DNA of 64,000 nucleotides, from positions 1 to 64,000 of the forward strand of contig JBILHS010000001.1 of assembly GCA_044350425.1 (NCBI GenBank), given 5' to 3'. The DNA comes from M3007 sp044350425. GTDB lineage: Bacteria > Bacteroidota > Bacteroidia > Chitinophagales > Saprospiraceae. The translations under genes and the position numbers were made by a program. Position 1 is the stretch's first letter, and every line of letters begins with the position of its first letter. Positions 1 through 7,360 of the stretch are shown in pieces. The notes under the pieces were generated by a model. That model ran no database searches. It was not told the origin of the DNA and saw nothing but the letters and a program-made list of their open reading frames with translations.

Positions 1-411
1 CTGTTTATTCGTGGGTTTATTCCCTGGGTTGGGTTCCGTCAGTTTATTGTCCCGTATACCCCGGATGCGCGATTTGCCGGAAAGTCCAAGTATACCATGA
101 AAAAGATGCTGGGACTGGCCCTGAATGGCATCACCTCTTTTTCGGTGCGCCCTTTGCGGATCGCTACCATCCTGGGCGCTTGTATCTCCGGGTTGGCTTT
201 TCTGTACGCGATCTATGCACTTTACGCGCACATCGTACTCCGGGAAACCGTACAAGGCTGGACCTCCGTTCTGGTTTCTGTCCTGCTGATCGGGGGATTG
301 CAACTGCTTACCCTGGGTATTCTGGGTGAATATATCGGCCGATTGTTCATTCAGGCCAAGGGCCGGCCACCTTATATCATTCAGGAAAGTTCAATCCCTC
401 CTGAGCTGTAA
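1..411 (+). CDS. GT2-family polyprenol-phosphate glycosyltransferase, C-terminal part (start outside window)
   Basis: The open frame enters from the left edge and ends at 411, so only about 136 C-terminal residues are visible. They begin with the membrane-proximal segment (RGFIPWVGFRQ, then FAGKSKYTMKK), followed by two hydrophobic segments and a GEYIGRLFIQAKGRPPY tail. This pattern is characteristic of the C-terminus of GT2 enzymes that move a sugar from a nucleotide donor onto a lipid (polyprenol phosphate) carrier at the inner membrane. The catalytic GT-A domain lies off the window. The next gene, 27 bp on and on the same strand, is a polytopic membrane protein of the kind that uses such lipid-linked sugars, so the two probably form an operon. 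The exact sugar cannot be told. Confidence 0.85.
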   Translation: MFIRGFIPWVGFRQFIVPYTPDARFAGKSKYTMKKMLGLALNGITSFSVRPLRIATILGACISGLAFLYAIYALYAHIVLRETVQGWTSVLVSVLLIGGLQLLTLGILGEYIGRLFIQAKGRPPYIIQESSIPPEL

Positions 412-438
412 TTTTATCCCTTTCATTTGATTCCCGCT

Positions 439-1752
439 ATGCGCTACCAAATTTACCGCATCCTGTTTATCATCTTCCTTTTTGCCGAAGTCCTGTTGCT
501 GACCGGACAACGGATGCGCTATCTGGGCTACCGCGAAAATGCCATTGTGATCATTCTAATGGGCGCTGGTTTGGGAGTTTTTGCCTTGCTGGCCTCTTTT
601 CAATCCGTTCCAACCAACGAAAAAAATGGCGGTATTCCCTGGGAAAACCGGATCCTGAAAATAGCAACCGGGATCGGGATCTTGTTAAGCTTATTCCACT
701 TTGGTCGCCAACTAAGCAATCAACCGGTCAATGTGCATGTGTCTGATATCCTGCCCACCATTCAGACCATGAATCAGCGCTTGTTGGATGGCCAATATCC
801 ATACGCTTTGATTCAGGACTTTGGGTATGACCTCTCCCCTACTTACCTGCCGCTGATGTGGATGCCTTTTCTGCCGGCCACAGCCCTGCATTTGGATGAA
901 CGCTGGATCGCCTGGATGATCTGGATGCTTGCCAGCATTTTGCTGATCCGCCGGGTACATCAGTCAAACTTTTCAATAGAAGTAAAATGGCTCCTGACTA
1001 CCCTTCCGTTTTTTTACTTCATCCTGTTTGGAGAAACAACGGTTGCAATCTACGCCAGTACTGTAGAGATCATGATCGCAGGGTTTTATATGCTGTTTGC
1101 CCTTCAATTAGACCATATCCGGAGCTATTTTACAGGCAATTCCTTAAAAAAGGGCGCTGTTCTTGGCTTTTTTATAGCCCTTTGCCTGTTGTCGAGGTAT
1201 TCGTTTTTACTGTGGCTGCCGTTTTGTTTCCTGGTAGTCTGGAGTGAAAACAAAAAGCTGGCCTGGTACACCGCTGGCTGGGTGTCTGTCTGGGTTTTGG
1301 CACTTTTTGTGCTCCCGTTTCTCAGCCAGGATCCAATGGTTTATTTCAATGGTCTCAAGCACTATTCGTCTGCAGCGCTGGCGATCTGGTCGCAAACCGT
1401 GAATGTCAGCCCATTAAATGATGGGATTGGAATTGCAGGTATTTTCAGAGAAAATATGGGCGGTGAAATGGCCGATCGACTGGCGGCACTTCAAAAAACG
1501 CAAATGATACTGTCCCTGGTGGTGGTGGGTATTTGTGCCTTAATCTGGTGGCGCAAACGGAGTCAGATCCGCCACCTGCCCTTGTATTTGCTGGGAAGTC
1601 TGAAACTTTACTTTGCCATTTTCTACGGATTTATCCAGACACCCTATGCCTATCTGATGCTGACGCCCAGCTTTTTAAGCCTGGTGATGCTGATGACCTT
1701 TTACCGGACGCCGGAAAATGAGGTTTCGAAGGACGACCCAACTGCCGCCTGA
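439..1752 (+). CDS. polytopic membrane protein, GT87/DUF2029-like putative glycosyltransferase
   Basis: About 437 residues with roughly ten hydrophobic segments, a first-loop YPYALIQDFGYDLSPTYLP stretch and short charged loops. This resembles GT-C-fold mannosyltransferases of the GT87/DUF2029 type, which use lipid-linked sugars on the outer face of the inner membrane. I place the start at ATG 439 (MRYQIYRIL); an in-frame TTG at 427 would add four residues. It follows the GT2 gene by 27 bp, which supports a joint role in decorating a lipid or surface glycan. Its last 52 bases overlap tail-to-tail with the convergent DinB gene. Membrane topology is clear, but the glycosyltransferase call rests on overall resemblance and context, since I see no unambiguous catalytic motif. 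Confidence 0.6.
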   Translation: MRYQIYRILFIIFLFAEVLLLTGQRMRYLGYRENAIVIILMGAGLGVFALLASFQSVPTNEKNGGIPWENRILKIATGIGILLSLFHFGRQLSNQPVNVHVSDILPTIQTMNQRLLDGQYPYALIQDFGYDLSPTYLPLMWMPFLPATALHLDERWIAWMIWMLASILLIRRVHQSNFSIEVKWLLTTLPFFYFILFGETTVAIYASTVEIMIAGFYMLFALQLDHIRSYFTGNSLKKGAVLGFFIALCLLSRYSFLLWLPFCFLVVWSENKKLAWYTAGWVSVWVLALFVLPFLSQDPMVYFNGLKHYSSAALAIWSQTVNVSPLNDGIGIAGIFRENMGGEMADRLAALQKTQMILSLVVVGICALIWWRKRSQIRHLPLYLLGSLKLYFAIFYGFIQTPYAYLMLTPSFLSLVMLMTFYRTPENEVSKDDPTAA

Positions 1753-2288
1753 GCCTGCAAGACATGCCGTTGTGCGTGCAGCGTGAGGTACACCAATAAA
1801 TCGCCCAGAAGGTAAGACGAAATATTCCAGCGCATGGGCTTGATCTTTGGCTTATTGGTATTCACATCGCGAGCCTGCCGCACCAGCCGCAACATCATTT
1901 CGAGGTTGATCAGGAATACCTTCACCTCGTTGTCCCTGGCTTTCAACAATTGGGAGGGATCAAAGGATTTGGGACTGCGGAGTGGTTTTTGAATCCTGCT
2001 GGATGGATCTACCGCACGAATGGCACTGCGTCCCAACCAGTTAGATTCCCTTTCCGGCGCAGGCGTCCATCGACGGGCTTTTGCCTTGTGGAGTGCCCGT
2101 TCTATGCGTGGGAGGTAGTACTCAAACTGCGCATTGAGGTGCGCAAAACACTCTTGTACATTCCATTGCCCCGGAGCCGGCCGCTGCAAAAGTGCTTCCG
2201 GAGCCTGGTTGGACATGTTGCTGCGCACCGTTTTTAACAGGTCGCTCAGGTCTAGTTCAAGTCGGTCGAGCAATTCTGATTGAGTCAT
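1701..2288 (-). CDS. DinB-family (four-helix bundle) protein
   Basis: 195 residues with the arrangement of DinB/YfiT-like proteins: an N-terminal helix, a segment GQWNVQECFAHLNAQ giving the first metal-binding His, and a late YLTLHAQRHVLQAQ segment giving the second and third. Members bind a divalent metal and are often thiol-dependent transferases or hydrolases, though most are uncharacterised. The middle (about residues 65-130) carries a basic low-complexity stretch. It is convergent with the membrane protein at 439-1752, sharing 52 bp of coding sequence at the 3' ends. The overlap is real if both stop codons are read as seen, because neither frame is interrupted. Confidence 0.7.
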   Translation of the reverse strand: MTQSELLDRLELDLSDLLKTVRSNMSNQAPEALLQRPAPGQWNVQECFAHLNAQFEYYLPRIERALHKAKARRWTPAPERESNWLGRSAIRAVDPSSRIQKPLRSPKSFDPSQLLKARDNEVKVFLINLEMMLRLVRQARDVNTNKPKIKPMRWNISSYLLGDLLVYLTLHAQRHVLQAQAAVGSSFETSFSGVR

Positions 2289-2376
2289 GTTGTGCGCTGT
2301 ATATTGGGGCAGGGCGGCAAAGATAGTGACTGGTCAGTCCATCTTTAAGAATTTTCCGGAAAAGACGTTTCCCCGC

Positions 2377-2590
2377 CAGGTCTTCCTTTGTTCCCCAACA
2401 AATGCCCTGCTCAGCGCCGCGCTTGTGTCTTTTGACCAAGCGCTCAAAGCGGGCCATGTTAAAACAAACAAATTCAACGCTTTATGGATTTTTAATTCCA
2501 TGCCTCAAGGGCGCTTGGTCAAAAGACACAAACGCCGCGTTGAGCATGGAATTTTGGGGTAAGCAAGGGGGAAGACCACGCTAGGCAGAA
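2377..2590. repeat. 214-bp MITE-like inverted-repeat element, copy 1
   Basis: A 214-bp unit that recurs at 5177-5390 in the same orientation with about ten differences by hand alignment. It is an imperfect long inverted repeat. The left arm starts CAGGTCTTCC and runs through TTGTGTCTTTTGACCAAGCG; the right arm is its approximate reverse complement, ending GGAAGACCACG before CTAGGCAGAA. A roughly 60-base non-palindromic centre remains. It encodes no recognisable transposase; short open frames across it are artefacts of the palindrome. It fills most of the gap between the DinB gene and the PtuA gene. The remainder of that gap (2591-2724) shows nothing I can name. Confidence 0.85.
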
Positions 2591-2724
2591 ATTGCAAAAG
2601 CCAACCAGAACTGTTTCGCATTCAAAATCCAGCCAAAAATCTGACCTTTGAGCAAAAATCTAAGGGCATTCAATATTTTCTGCCAATGAATGCCTGGAAA
2701 TCTAAAATCTAACGGACAACGAAT

Positions 2725-4065
2725 ATGTACATCAGGAACGTTGAAATCAAACATATCCGCGCCATCTCGGAATTTACAATGGAGTTCCCGGATGGCAAAG
2801 AGGCCGGTTGGCATGTATTGATTGGGGACAATGGGGCTGGCAAATCTTCCATCGTACGCAGCATTGCTGCAGCGTTGATCGGTCCGGAAGAAATCGGTTC
2901 CGTCCGCCTTTATTGGGAAGAATGGCTAAGCCAGAAGACACCAAGTGGCAGCATCAAACTTGAATTAATATTCGACTCCAAATTTGACAAAACAGGTCAG
3001 GCCCGCCCGCTCAAACACCAAGCCATTTCCAATGAAATCATGCTCAAACGGAATGGACGCGTTGTCATGGAGTCCAATATCAACGCAAAATCCCTGAACC
3101 CTAAAAACTATAACTGGGGCGACAACAAAGGCTGGTTCTCCGTTGCTTACGGTCCGTTTCGGCGTTTCACCGGGGGCAATCCCGATTGGAACAAAGTGTA
3201 CTATTCCGCTCCCAAAGCAGGTGCCCACTTAAGCGTCTTCGGCGAGGATATTGCACTGACCGAAGCATTGGAATGGCTTAAAGACTTGGACCGCCGCAGG
3301 CTGAAAGAGAAAGAATCGGCGACCATGGCCAATATGGTCAATGAATCGAATGCTCACTACCAGTCGGAGGCCGATGCGGTGTTTCATGGATTGCGAAAGT
3401 TCATCAATGAAAGTGGCCTGCTGCCGCACGAAACTTCTTTTTCAGGAGTAAATATTGAGGGCGAACCCGAATTTATTGATGGCAATGGTAATACCATCAA
3501 GATTACTCAATTAAGTGATGGATATCGCTCCATCCTCAGTATGACTTTTGAGCTAATCCGTCAGATGGTTCGAGTCTATGGCGCCATGGCTGTATTCCAA
3601 CCAATAAATTCTCAAGTTCTGCATTTCCAAATTCCCGGCGTCGTCATCATTGACGAAATAGACGCCCACCTCCACCCTACTTGGCAAACTCGTATCGGTC
3701 AATGGTTTACCAAGTTTTTCCCTAAGCTACAGTTCATCGTGACTACCCATAGCCCACTAATTTGTAGAGGCTGCCTGAACGAAGCCGGTGAATTGAATGG
3801 AAGTATCTGGCGGCTGGCTGCGCCGGGAAGTAAAGAGATTAGTGGCTTGTTGGATGATACCAGCCGCGACCGATTACTCTATGGCAATGTACTGGATGCC
3901 TATGGAACCGGAGTCTTTGGCACGACTACTTCTCGCTCCGAAGAGGGCAACCTGAAAATGAACCGCCTCGCAGAACTCAATGTCAAGTCAAGAATCGGTG
4001 CAATCTCTAAAAGAGAAGAATCGGAAATGCACGAACTCAAAACCATTTTCCCGACCCACGCATGA
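2725..4065 (+). CDS. ptuA: PtuA-like AAA/ABC-type ATPase of a Septu-type defence system
   Basis: 446 residues forming an SMC/ABC-like ATPase. The Walker A motif GDNGAGKSS is near residue 34, an LSDGYRSILSM signature near 265, and the Walker B motif VVIIDEIDAHLHP near 308, followed by a switch-like TTHSPLICRG. No transmembrane segment is seen. The gene overlaps the HNH nuclease gene by 4 bp (ATGA), and this ATPase-HNH pair is the defining composition of Septu (PtuAB) anti-phage modules, where the ATPase controls the nuclease after infection. The same pair also occurs as the effector of some retrons, but no reverse transcriptase or ncRNA is visible nearby, so a stand-alone Septu is the simpler reading. 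The cassette is enclosed by two copies of the 214-bp element. Confidence 0.85.
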   Translation: MYIRNVEIKHIRAISEFTMEFPDGKEAGWHVLIGDNGAGKSSIVRSIAAALIGPEEIGSVRLYWEEWLSQKTPSGSIKLELIFDSKFDKTGQARPLKHQAISNEIMLKRNGRVVMESNINAKSLNPKNYNWGDNKGWFSVAYGPFRRFTGGNPDWNKVYYSAPKAGAHLSVFGEDIALTEALEWLKDLDRRRLKEKESATMANMVNESNAHYQSEADAVFHGLRKFINESGLLPHETSFSGVNIEGEPEFIDGNGNTIKITQLSDGYRSILSMTFELIRQMVRVYGAMAVFQPINSQVLHFQIPGVVIIDEIDAHLHPTWQTRIGQWFTKFFPKLQFIVTTHSPLICRGCLNEAGELNGSIWRLAAPGSKEISGLLDDTSRDRLLYGNVLDAYGTGVFGTTTSRSEEGNLKMNRLAELNVKSRIGAISKREESEMHELKTIFPTHA

Positions 4066-4901
4066 TCCAACTTGACAACACCATTGCCCCCGCCCAGGAC
4101 ATACTGAATAAACTGGCGGAATATCAGGCTGACGTGGACGCGAAACCAGATTTCCTGGCACGTTCTGCCGAAGGCAAAGCCAAGTTTTCTGCCCGAAATA
4201 AGAAAAGTAACAAAGTCTTCAATGCGGTAAAAAAGAGCCTCATCGAAATGTGTTCAGGTGCAAGGCGTTGTGTGTATTGTGAAGACTCCGTGGGCGACGA
4301 AGTAGAGCATATTTTCCCGAAAGACTTGTATCCTGAAAAGGTATTCCGCTGGGATAATTACGTGTATGCCTGCGGCAATTGCAATGGCCCGAAAAACAAC
4401 AAGTTTGCCGTATTTCACAACACTACGGGTATATTCCAGACCGTAAATCCTCCTCCTAAACAGCCTGCCCAGCAGCCTCCTGCTGGCGATCCGGCACTGA
4501 TCAACCCGCGCGTAGAAGACCCCTTGGCGTATTGTATGCTAGATTTGGCTGGCACCTTCAAATTTGTCATCATTGCCACCATCAACACCCGGGAATATAA
4601 AAAAGCAGACTATACTTACAACGATGTCTTGCGCCTGAATCACGAGGAACGTGAATTTCTCCGTCAGGCACGCGAGGAAGCCTATGGCGACTACAAGGCC
4701 AGACTTTCGGAATATGTTCAACGCCGCGATGCCGGTGCTACCTTGGCCAGGCTTCAAGATATAATTACTCAATTGCAAAAGAAGGGCCACCCTACCGTTT
4801 GGAAAGAAATGCAGCGCTATCACCGAAGAGGCATATTAGAGGGAGTTGATGCGGAATTGAATGTGCTTTTTATCCAAGCCCCCGAAGCTCTAACCTGGTA
4901 A
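4062..4901 (+). CDS. ptuB: PtuB-like HNH endonuclease (TIGR02646-type)
   Basis: 279 residues with a zinc-finger HNH core: CVYC near residue 69, GDEVEHIFPKDLYPE with the catalytic-site His near 83, and CGNCNGPKNNKF near 104. This spacing is that of the TIGR02646 HNH family, which pairs with PtuA-type ATPases. The protein would cleave nucleic acid when released or activated by its partner. The start codon overlaps the stop of ptuA, so the two are probably translationally coupled. The C-terminal half is helical and charged, with no recognised domain. The gene looks intact. The target (phage DNA, host DNA or RNA) cannot be read from the sequence. Confidence 0.85.
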   Translation: MIQLDNTIAPAQDILNKLAEYQADVDAKPDFLARSAEGKAKFSARNKKSNKVFNAVKKSLIEMCSGARRCVYCEDSVGDEVEHIFPKDLYPEKVFRWDNYVYACGNCNGPKNNKFAVFHNTTGIFQTVNPPPKQPAQQPPAGDPALINPRVEDPLAYCMLDLAGTFKFVIIATINTREYKKADYTYNDVLRLNHEEREFLRQAREEAYGDYKARLSEYVQRRDAGATLARLQDIITQLQKKGHPTVWKEMQRYHRRGILEGVDAELNVLFIQAPEALTW

Positions 4902-4942
4902 ACCCGCTTCCTCAACCTATTGACCTCCATTCATCATTTTAA

Positions 4943-5176
4943 TCCCTGCCCACCGCAAAAAAACTAATAGAAGAAGCCCTCCCCATCAAGGAAATCTCCG
5001 CCGAAAGTGTACACGACAAATCCATCCGGCACGGGCATATCAGTACCCTGCACCTGTGGTGGGCGCGGCGACCACTGCCCGTATGTCGCGCGGTGGTGTT
5101 TGCAAGCCTGGTGCCCGACCCGCTCGATCCGCACTGCCCACCTGCTTTCCGCGAGGCCGTGGCCTTTTTGTCCCAC
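4943..5176 (+). pseudogene. N-terminal fragment of a DUF1156-type adenine-specific DNA methylase
   Basis: The frame running from just after a TAA at 4940 encodes KKLIEEALPIKEISAESV, then DKSIRHGHISTLHLWWARRP, CRAVVFASLVPDP and AFREAVAFL. This is the strongly conserved N-terminus of DUF1156 methylases, which are normally close to a thousand residues. Only about 75 residues remain. No ATG, GTG or TTG lies at the expected start, and the frame is cut exactly where copy 2 of the 214-bp element begins (5177). Such methylases usually sit in multi-gene defence clusters, so this looks like the relic of an earlier defence locus destroyed by rearrangement at the repeat. Confidence 0.8.
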
Positions 5177-5390
5177 CAGGTCTTCCTTAGCTGCCCAACA
5201 AATGCCCTGCTCAGCGCCGCGCTTGTGTCTTTTGACCAAGCGCTCAAAGCGGGCCATGTTAAAACAAACAAATTCAACGCTTTATGGATTTTTAGTTCCC
5301 TGCCTCAAGGGCGCTTGGTCAAAAGACACAAGTGCGGCGTTGAGCATGGAATTTTGGGGTAAGCAAGGGGGAAGATCATGCTAGGCAGAA
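5177..5390. repeat. 214-bp MITE-like inverted-repeat element, copy 2
   Basis: Direct copy of the element at 2377-2590, with the same length and termini (CAGGTCTTCC to CTAGGCAGAA) and about ten differences, some paired across the arms. The two copies lie exactly 2800 bp apart and enclose ptuA, ptuB and the methylase fragment. Because they are direct repeats, recombination between them would excise the Septu pair as a unit. The left boundary interrupts the DUF1156 reading frame. Confidence 0.85.
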
Positions 5391-5524
5391 TAACTTTCTA
5401 CAAGGTAGCTGTCAAGTTGGAATAGGCATGCGTAGTGAAAATTTAAAATTTTTTGTGTTTTTGTTTTTAAAACAAAACAAATTATTTTAAATTTGCTCCT
5501 CATTCAACTTACACCCTATCTCCT

Positions 5525-5865
5525 ATGAAAAAAGAACTTTCAAGTTCCCCTACTCCACCCATTTTTGAGCAGATAAAACGTGTGGACGATCATGGCACAG
5601 AATACTGGTCAGCCAGAGAACTGAGCAAGGTGCTAGAATACTCTGAGTATCGTCACTTTTTACCTGCCATCGAACGAGCAAAAGAAGCCTCTTATAACAG
5701 CGGTCAAAATGTGACAGACCATTTCGAGGATATCCTCGAAATGGTCACAATTGGAAAAGGGGTTAAAGATCCGTCGAGAGCGTCAAACTCTCACGCTATG
5801 CTTGCTTTTCATTATCCACAATGCTGATCCTGATAATGAATTTGTTGCATTTAGGCAAACAAAGG
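5525..5865 (+). pseudogene. dinD: broken dinD-like gene (DNA-damage-inducible protein D family)
   Basis: The first frame begins MKKELSSSPTPPIFEQIKRV and continues YWSARELSKVLEYSEYRHFL, AIERAKEA and DHFEDILEMVTIGKG. This is the typical N-terminal BRO-like domain of DinD. After about 80 residues homology jumps frame: KLSRYAC is readable in one frame and IIHNADPDNEFVAFRQT in another, so at least two small indels have occurred. Homology then stops before the REP-like repeats at 5908. Intact DinD proteins are near 280 residues and are associated with the SOS response and RecA inhibition, so this copy is non-functional. An AT-rich tract (5440-5495) containing a TAAATTTG box lies upstream and may be the old promoter. 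Confidence 0.75.
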
Positions 5866-5907
5866 GCGCTTTCAAAAATCCTCAACAAGAGGAATGGGCA
5901 GTACTAG

Positions 5908-5984
5908 GTCCCATAGGGACCCAATATCGGTAGCAAAAAAAACATCCACAAAATGTACCCGTCCCATAGGGACGCAATATCGGC
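5908..5984 (+). repeat. two direct REP-like palindromic repeats upstream of the transposase
   Basis: Two copies of a short palindrome-headed repeat, GTCCCATAGGGACC followed by CAATATCGGTAGC and an A-run (5908-5942), and GTCCCATAGGGACG followed by CAATATCGGC (5961-5984). The second ends three bases before the transposase start. The same family recurs downstream in inverted and direct orientation (6462-6605). A palindromic foot plus conserved tail is the layout of REP elements mobilised by single-strand Y1 transposases. Confidence 0.75.
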
Positions 5985-5986
5985 AA

Positions 5987-6448
5987 ATGGCAAACACCTA
6001 CACACAAATCCATATCCAGGCCGTTTTTGCGGTGAAATACCGCGCTGCACTCATTGCTCCAGATTGGAAAGATGAGCTTTACAAGTATATTACTGGTATC
6101 ATCCAGAACAATGGTCATAAATTGTTGCAGATCAACGGCATGCCAGATCATATTCATATTTTTTTCGGCATGCGTCCTACCCAAGGGTTGTCCAGCTTAA
6201 TGCAACAGGTGAAGGAGGACAGTTCCACTTGGATAAAAAGCCGGGGATTTTTAAGGCATCAATTCAATTGGCAGGAGGGGTTCGGGGCATTTTCATACAG
6301 CCGATCACATGTGTCAGCGGTTTGTAACTACATTGAAAAACAAGAAGAGCATCATCGAAAAAAGACGTTTTTGGAAGAGTACGATGAGTTGTTAAAGGCG
6401 TTCGAGGTTGAATATGACGAGCGGTATGTTTTCAAACCCTTGATTTGA
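5987..6448 (+). CDS. tnpA: IS200/IS605-like Y1 transposase (RAYT-type)
   Basis: 153 residues from ATG 5987 (MANTYTQIHIQAVFAVKYR). The HUH metal-binding motif is present as MPDHIHIFF, and the catalytic tyrosine follows in VCNYIEKQEEHH, in the usual order for single-domain Y1 enzymes that cut and rejoin single-stranded DNA at hairpins. The frame is complete and apparently functional. There is no accessory TnpB. The gene is surrounded by five copies of a REP-like palindrome rather than by one pair of defined IS ends, which favours a REP-associated tyrosine transposase over a simple IS200. It lies directly downstream of the decayed dinD. An in-frame extension to 5894 reads through the repeats and is unlikely to be used. 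Confidence 0.88.
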   Translation: MANTYTQIHIQAVFAVKYRAALIAPDWKDELYKYITGIIQNNGHKLLQINGMPDHIHIFFGMRPTQGLSSLMQQVKEDSSTWIKSRGFLRHQFNWQEGFGAFSYSRSHVSAVCNYIEKQEEHHRKKTFLEEYDELLKAFEVEYDERYVFKPLI

Positions 6449-6461
6449 TCCTGCCAGGCAA

Positions 6462-6605
6462 CCGACATTTCGCCCCTAAAGGGACGTGTGGACGTGGTGA
6501 CGATTTTTTGCTACCGATATTGAGCCCCTAAAGGGGCGTTTGAGTCGAGCGTGTTCAAATTTTTCTTCACGTCCCGTAGGGACCCAATATCGGTAGCAAA
6601 AAAAA
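6462..6605. repeat. cluster of three REP-like repeats downstream of the transposase
   Basis: Two units in inverted orientation (6462-6485 and 6503-6538; the latter reads TTTTTTGCTACCGATATTGA then GCCCCTAAAGGGGCG) are followed by one direct unit at 6571-6605 (GTCCCGTAGGGACCC, CAATATCGGTAGC, A-run). The palindromic heads differ (CCCATAGGG, CCCTAAAGGGG, CCCGTAGGG) but keep complementarity, which suggests selection for the hairpin. The spacing is irregular, so this is not a CRISPR array. Confidence 0.75.
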
Positions 6606-6631
6606 TCGCCCACAAAAAGAACCAAATAAAT

Positions 6632-6668
6632 AAAAAAAGCCCTCGTAAGTGATTAACTTACAAGGGCT
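6632..6668 (-). terminator. Rho-independent terminator of tRNA-Glu
   Basis: On the minus strand AGCCCTTGTAAGT, a 5-base loop, then ACTTACGAGGGCT followed by a run of seven T. The stem is 13 bp with one mismatch. It begins 17 bases after the tRNA 3' end. Confidence 0.85.
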
Positions 6669-6684
6669 TATGCAAAATGCTCTG

Positions 6685-6756
6685 TAGTCCGTACGGGAAT
6701 CGAACCCGTGTTTCATCCGTGAAAGGGACGTGTCCTAACCCCTAGACGAACGGACC
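6685..6756 (-). tRNA. tRNA-Glu (anticodon TTC)
   Basis: 72 nt on the minus strand. The acceptor GGTCCGT pairs with ACGGACT (first pair G-U); the D-arm region is TCTAGGGGTTAGGA, the anticodon arm CGTCC-CTTTCAC-GGATG, and the T arm CGGGTTCGATTCCCG. No CCA is encoded. It is followed by its own terminator and appears monocistronic. Confidence 0.95.
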
Positions 6757-6881
6757 TTGTTCCAAAAGCGGGGCAAAGATAGTCCCGTATAGTTTTGATT
6801 TCCAAACCAGTTTGAAAGTTTTTTGAAAAAAGTTCTTGCCACGGATAGACAGCCCTGAAAAAGTATCTAAAACAGCGGTTT

Positions 6882-7301
6882 TTAGTCCAAAAACCGGATC
6901 TGATAAAAACCAATCGAGTCCTCCCCTACCTGAACGATCTCCAAAGCGTACTTGCCGGGCTCCAATTGTTTGTATTCCACGCCGGTGCCGCACCAGTTCC
7001 CGGACCAGGCTTTAAAATCGACCCCGTCCTTTTTACCGTTCAGGGATCCTACCGGATGGACATCATCGCCGCCCGGGTAGTATCCTACTTCAAAATAATT
7101 AAAGGCAATGTAGTCTGTGGTCTCTCCGGCCGAGATCGGGCCAACCGGTGTCATGTTCTGTGCATCGAAATCCATACTGGCTTCTTCGATCGCAGATTCT
7201 GTGGAATTTTGAAAACGAACCAGCACCTGATCAGTAGGTTTACTACAGGCAGCTGTGAACAGGATCGAAAGAGCAATTGCAGCAAAAAGTAATTTTTTCA
7301 T
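6882..7301 (-). CDS. hypothetical secreted lipoprotein
   Basis: 139 residues beginning MKKLLFAAIALSILFTAACS, a signal peptide ending in the lipobox FTAAC with the acylated Cys at position 19. The mature part is a small beta-rich domain (for example VLVRFQNSTES and AGETTDYIAFNYFEVGYYPG) that I cannot assign to a family. It has only two later-domain landmarks, a WCGTG segment and a C-terminal GFYQIRFLD. It lies between tRNA-Glu and the UbiD-family gene on the same strand, with a 59-bp gap to the latter. Location at the outer or inner membrane is likely; the function is unknown. Confidence 0.75.
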   Translation of the reverse strand: MKKLLFAAIALSILFTAACSKPTDQVLVRFQNSTESAIEEASMDFDAQNMTPVGPISAGETTDYIAFNYFEVGYYPGGDDVHPVGSLNGKKDGVDFKAWSGNWCGTGVEYKQLEPGKYALEIVQVGEDSIGFYQIRFLD

Positions 7302-7360
7302 GGTGTAAAAAATTTAGTTCACTGCTAAGACTGCCCTTTGTCTGGAAAAGGTTGGATGAT

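Noticed and set aside
2402..2584. Short open frames inside the 214-bp element on both strands, recurring in both copies
   Set aside because: They arise from the palindromic repeat itself, have no family resemblance and lack a start context; repeat-derived artefacts.
2725..4901. Retron-type (Ec78-like) system using PtuA/PtuB effectors
   Set aside because: No reverse transcriptase or msr/msd-like structured RNA is visible within several kb, so a stand-alone Septu is preferred.
5908..6605. Possible CRISPR array because of repeated palindromes
   Set aside because: Spacing is irregular, orientation alternates, a transposase gene lies in the middle and there are no unique spacers of constant length or cas genes.
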